A stretch of DNA of 5,147 bases. Origin: Bacteroidota bacterium. Lineage in GTDB: Bacteria > Bacteroidota > UBA10030 > UBA6906. Of the stretch, positions 3,492 to 5,147 are shown in pieces. The stretch covers positions 1 to 5,147 of the forward strand of contig JAERML010000129.1 in the NCBI GenBank assembly GCA_016844425.1, in the 5' to 3' direction. The notes below the pieces were generated by a model. It searched no databases. It was not told the DNA's origin and saw nothing but the letters and a program-made list of their open reading frames with translations. The translations under genes and the position numbers were made by a program. How positions within the stretch are numbered: the first letter of the stretch is position 1; every line of letters begins with the position of its first letter.

Positions 3492-5147
3492 TGGGAGCCA
3501 ATTGTTAGTCGATACCAGTTCGTCACCATCTTTTGCCCGTTCCGGTCACTGAACGCGCCATCCCACACTGCAAATGCAACGGGAAGTGTTGTTCCGACCA
3601 AGAGTGTGACGTCGCCCTTCTGTTTCGGGTCAAGCTCTCGGGTGAACACCACCGACCATCTCCCATTCTGCCAGACACCCTTACCCTGTACATTCTGCTC
3701 CTGAGTGGCCTGGGAAGTCAATGTGCGGAAGCCTCTGGCATCGAGGTCCTCAACCGGAGATGTCCGGGTTTGTGCGCTGATCAGGTTACCGGAACCCCAC
3801 CCTGCGTTCCACGACATCGAGAGCGATTTCGCGGAGTCCTTGCTCGCGAAGATCTCTGCACGCGAACCGCCCGCAACGTCGAACATGTAGAAGTCCGCTG
3901 CATTCCTCGGGAACGCGCTATTCACGCCGGCGTATTGTTTCAGATCCCGTTCCCACCAGCTCTTCCATTGCCAGATGTTCACGACAAGGCTTGTATCTCC
4001 CATGGCGAAGAACGGATCGCTTGCAGGGTCGAGCGGGAACTGTATCGCAGCCGCGTCACCAAATGTTCCATTGTAGAGCGCACCGTCATTGTTTGTTGGG
4101 TCTTCCCATTCGAGACGGAACGCGACGGACTTGCCGTCAGTGGCGGTCTTGACGTACACGCGATCGGTCGGCGTGTCACGTTGCCACAAGGAGATCAGCG
4201 CAAGCTCGGACTCCTTCACGTTCTTCCACTGATCCGCGGCCGGGTCCATGAACGCCGCCAGGACATCGACGAAATTTACCGTGAGAGGATGATCGGTCGT
4301 TCGGTATGTTACTTGCGTCTTCGTGGGATCGGATAACGAGAGGACGTAATACACGAGTGACCATCGAAGGCCGTCGGCAAGCGCTTTTCGATCCGCGACG
4401 CTCATGGCGTCCATGCGTGCGCGTGGCGGCAGCTGATCGACAAAACTCTTCACCTCCCGGATTTCAGCGTCGGTGTACTGTCCTTCGAGGTTGCTGAGGT
4501 CGGCGAAGTCTTCCTGGCCCATACTAAGGGCATCTTCACCATAGCCCGGCATTGGAGTTCCGCCGATACCGCCGCTGAACGTGCGGTAGATGTCCTTCGG
4601 TGTGCCTCCGCCTTTGAAAGCGCCTGCCCGTGTAAAATTGTATGGACGAATTGGGCGCTCCTGATCGTCCATCAACGCGCCGGAGGCTGGTCCGTCTCCC
4701 TTACCGGTCTTTCCATGACATGACCAGCAACTTGCCAGTGCATAGACAGCCTTGCCGTCCGCCACCATCTTCGGCGTTCGCGCTGGTTCACTCCCGATGG
4801 AAATCGGATCCGCCGGTTTCTCAGACTGGAATCTCGGCGAGAACGACTTGATGTATGCAACAAGGTCCGTCCGGTCCTGATCGCTCAGCCGATCCCATGA
4901 AGGCATGCCTGAGCCGGGCATACCATTGAGGAGCACCCTGTGCAGATCCTGGTCGGTGGGGAGAGATCCGGCAGGAGTGGACTGGAATTTGAATATGCCG
5001 CCCGTGAAGTCTCTCGGTTTTGGCGAGAGGTATACCGCTGCTGTGCCTTCTCCTTTCCCGTCTACTCCATGACACGTGCTGCAGTACTTCCCATAAAGCG
5101 CTTTCCCATTCTCGACCGACGCCACGGGAGGGTACACCTGAAAGCCC
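3488..5147 (-). CDS. Di-heme cytochrome c fused to ethylbenzene-dehydrogenase gamma-like heme-b domain (5' end cut)
   Basis: The frame is open to the right edge, so the N-terminus and its expected export signal are missing. Residues are counted from the GTG at 5137. Cytochrome c domain 1 is at about 7-100: CSTCH at 19-23 with M78 (GMPSW) as likely sixth ligand. Domain 2 is at about 125-268: CWSCH at 137-141 with M196 (TPMPGYG). Residues from about 280 to 549 resemble the heme-b gamma subunit of type II DMSO reductases, with RLEWEDPT, FGDAAAIQFP, PFFAMGD (M379), VNIWQWK and GKGVWQNGRWSVVFTREL. Family gamma subunits bind heme b through Met and Lys. M379 and K486 are my candidates. The protein is inferred to be periplasmic, passing electrons between the molybdoenzyme and other carriers. 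The 4-bp overlap with torD supports a single operon. I cannot tell nitrate, nitrite or another substrate from this subunit alone. Confidence 0.88.
   Translation of the reverse strand, partial: GFQVYPPVASVENGKALYGKYCSTCHGVDGKGEGTAAVYLSPKPRDFTGGIFKFQSTPAGSLPTDQDLHRVLLNGMPGSGMPSWDRLSDQDRTDLVAYIKSFSPRFQSEKPADPISIGSEPARTPKMVADGKAVYALASCWSCHGKTGKGDGPASGALMDDQERPIRPYNFTRAGAFKGGGTPKDIYRTFSGGIGGTPMPGYGEDALSMGQEDFADLSNLEGQYTDAEIREVKSFVDQLPPRARMDAMSVADRKALADGLRWSLVYYVLSLSDPTKTQVTYRTTDHPLTVNFVDVLAAFMDPAADQWKNVKESELALISLWQRDTPTDRVYVKTATDGKSVAFRLEWEDPTNNDGALYNGTFGDAAAIQFPLDPASDPFFAMGDTSLVVNIWQWKSWWERDLKQYAGVNSAFPRNAADFYMFDVAGGSRAEIFASKDSAKSLSMSWNAGWGSGNLISAQTRTSPVEDLDARGFRTLTSQATQEQNVQGKGVWQNGRWSVVFTRELDPKQKGDVTLLVGTTLPVAFAVWDGAFSDRNGQKMVTNWYRLTIGSQ

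Noticed and set aside
3533..4336. Open plus-strand frame of 267 codons within the cytochrome gene
   Set aside because: Antisense to the well-supported heme-b domain, with no motif and no convincing ribosome binding site.
5135..5137. GTG at 5137 as the true start of the cytochrome gene
   Set aside because: The frame stays open to the window edge, no ribosome binding site is visible, and an exported cytochrome needs a signal peptide, which must lie further upstream.

Overview
All recognisable genes lie on the minus strand, so the window is read from right to left. It looks like part of a bacterial cluster that builds, exports and supplies cofactor to a Tat-exported molybdopterin enzyme of the type II DMSO reductase family (relatives: nitrate reductase, nitrite oxidoreductase, ethylbenzene, selenate and DMS enzymes). 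The catalytic alpha and iron-sulfur beta subunits are not in the window. I infer they lie beyond the right edge. The host is probably a Bacteroidota/Chlorobi/Ignavibacteria-type bacterium. The grounds are the fused MoaC-MoaB protein, the moderate GC content (by eye) and a GC-rich palindrome inserted in frame in moaA. This is a weak inference.

Right block (2460-5147): a large cytochrome, cut by the window edge, with two c-type heme sites followed by an ethylbenzene-dehydrogenase-gamma-like b-heme domain. It overlaps by 4 bp (ATGA) a TorD/NarJ-family chaperone. After a 60 bp gap comes a 55-residue TatA-like translocase subunit. Together these read as electron-transfer subunit, cofactor-insertion chaperone and export pore component.

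Middle (2112-2459): 348 bp without a gene, but not empty. On the minus strand it holds an inverted repeat and a possible promoter just after tatA. A chain of strong hairpins follows, one with a 10-bp stem and GAAA tetraloop. It ends in a convincing intrinsic terminator about 35 bp before the next start codon. A terminator inside the leader of a Moco biosynthesis operon suggests transcription attenuation, perhaps by a Moco/tungsten-cofactor riboswitch or an undescribed class. This is the most interesting part of the window.

Left block (1-2111): a small carboxymuconolactone-decarboxylase-like protein lacking the redox cysteines overlaps moaA by 4 bp (ATGA). moaA is followed after 2 bp by a moaC-moaB fusion that runs off the left edge. 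MoaA and the MoaC domain make cyclic pyranopterin monophosphate from GTP; the MoaB domain belongs to the MPT adenylylation family. The three genes are almost certainly one transcription unit controlled by the structured leader.
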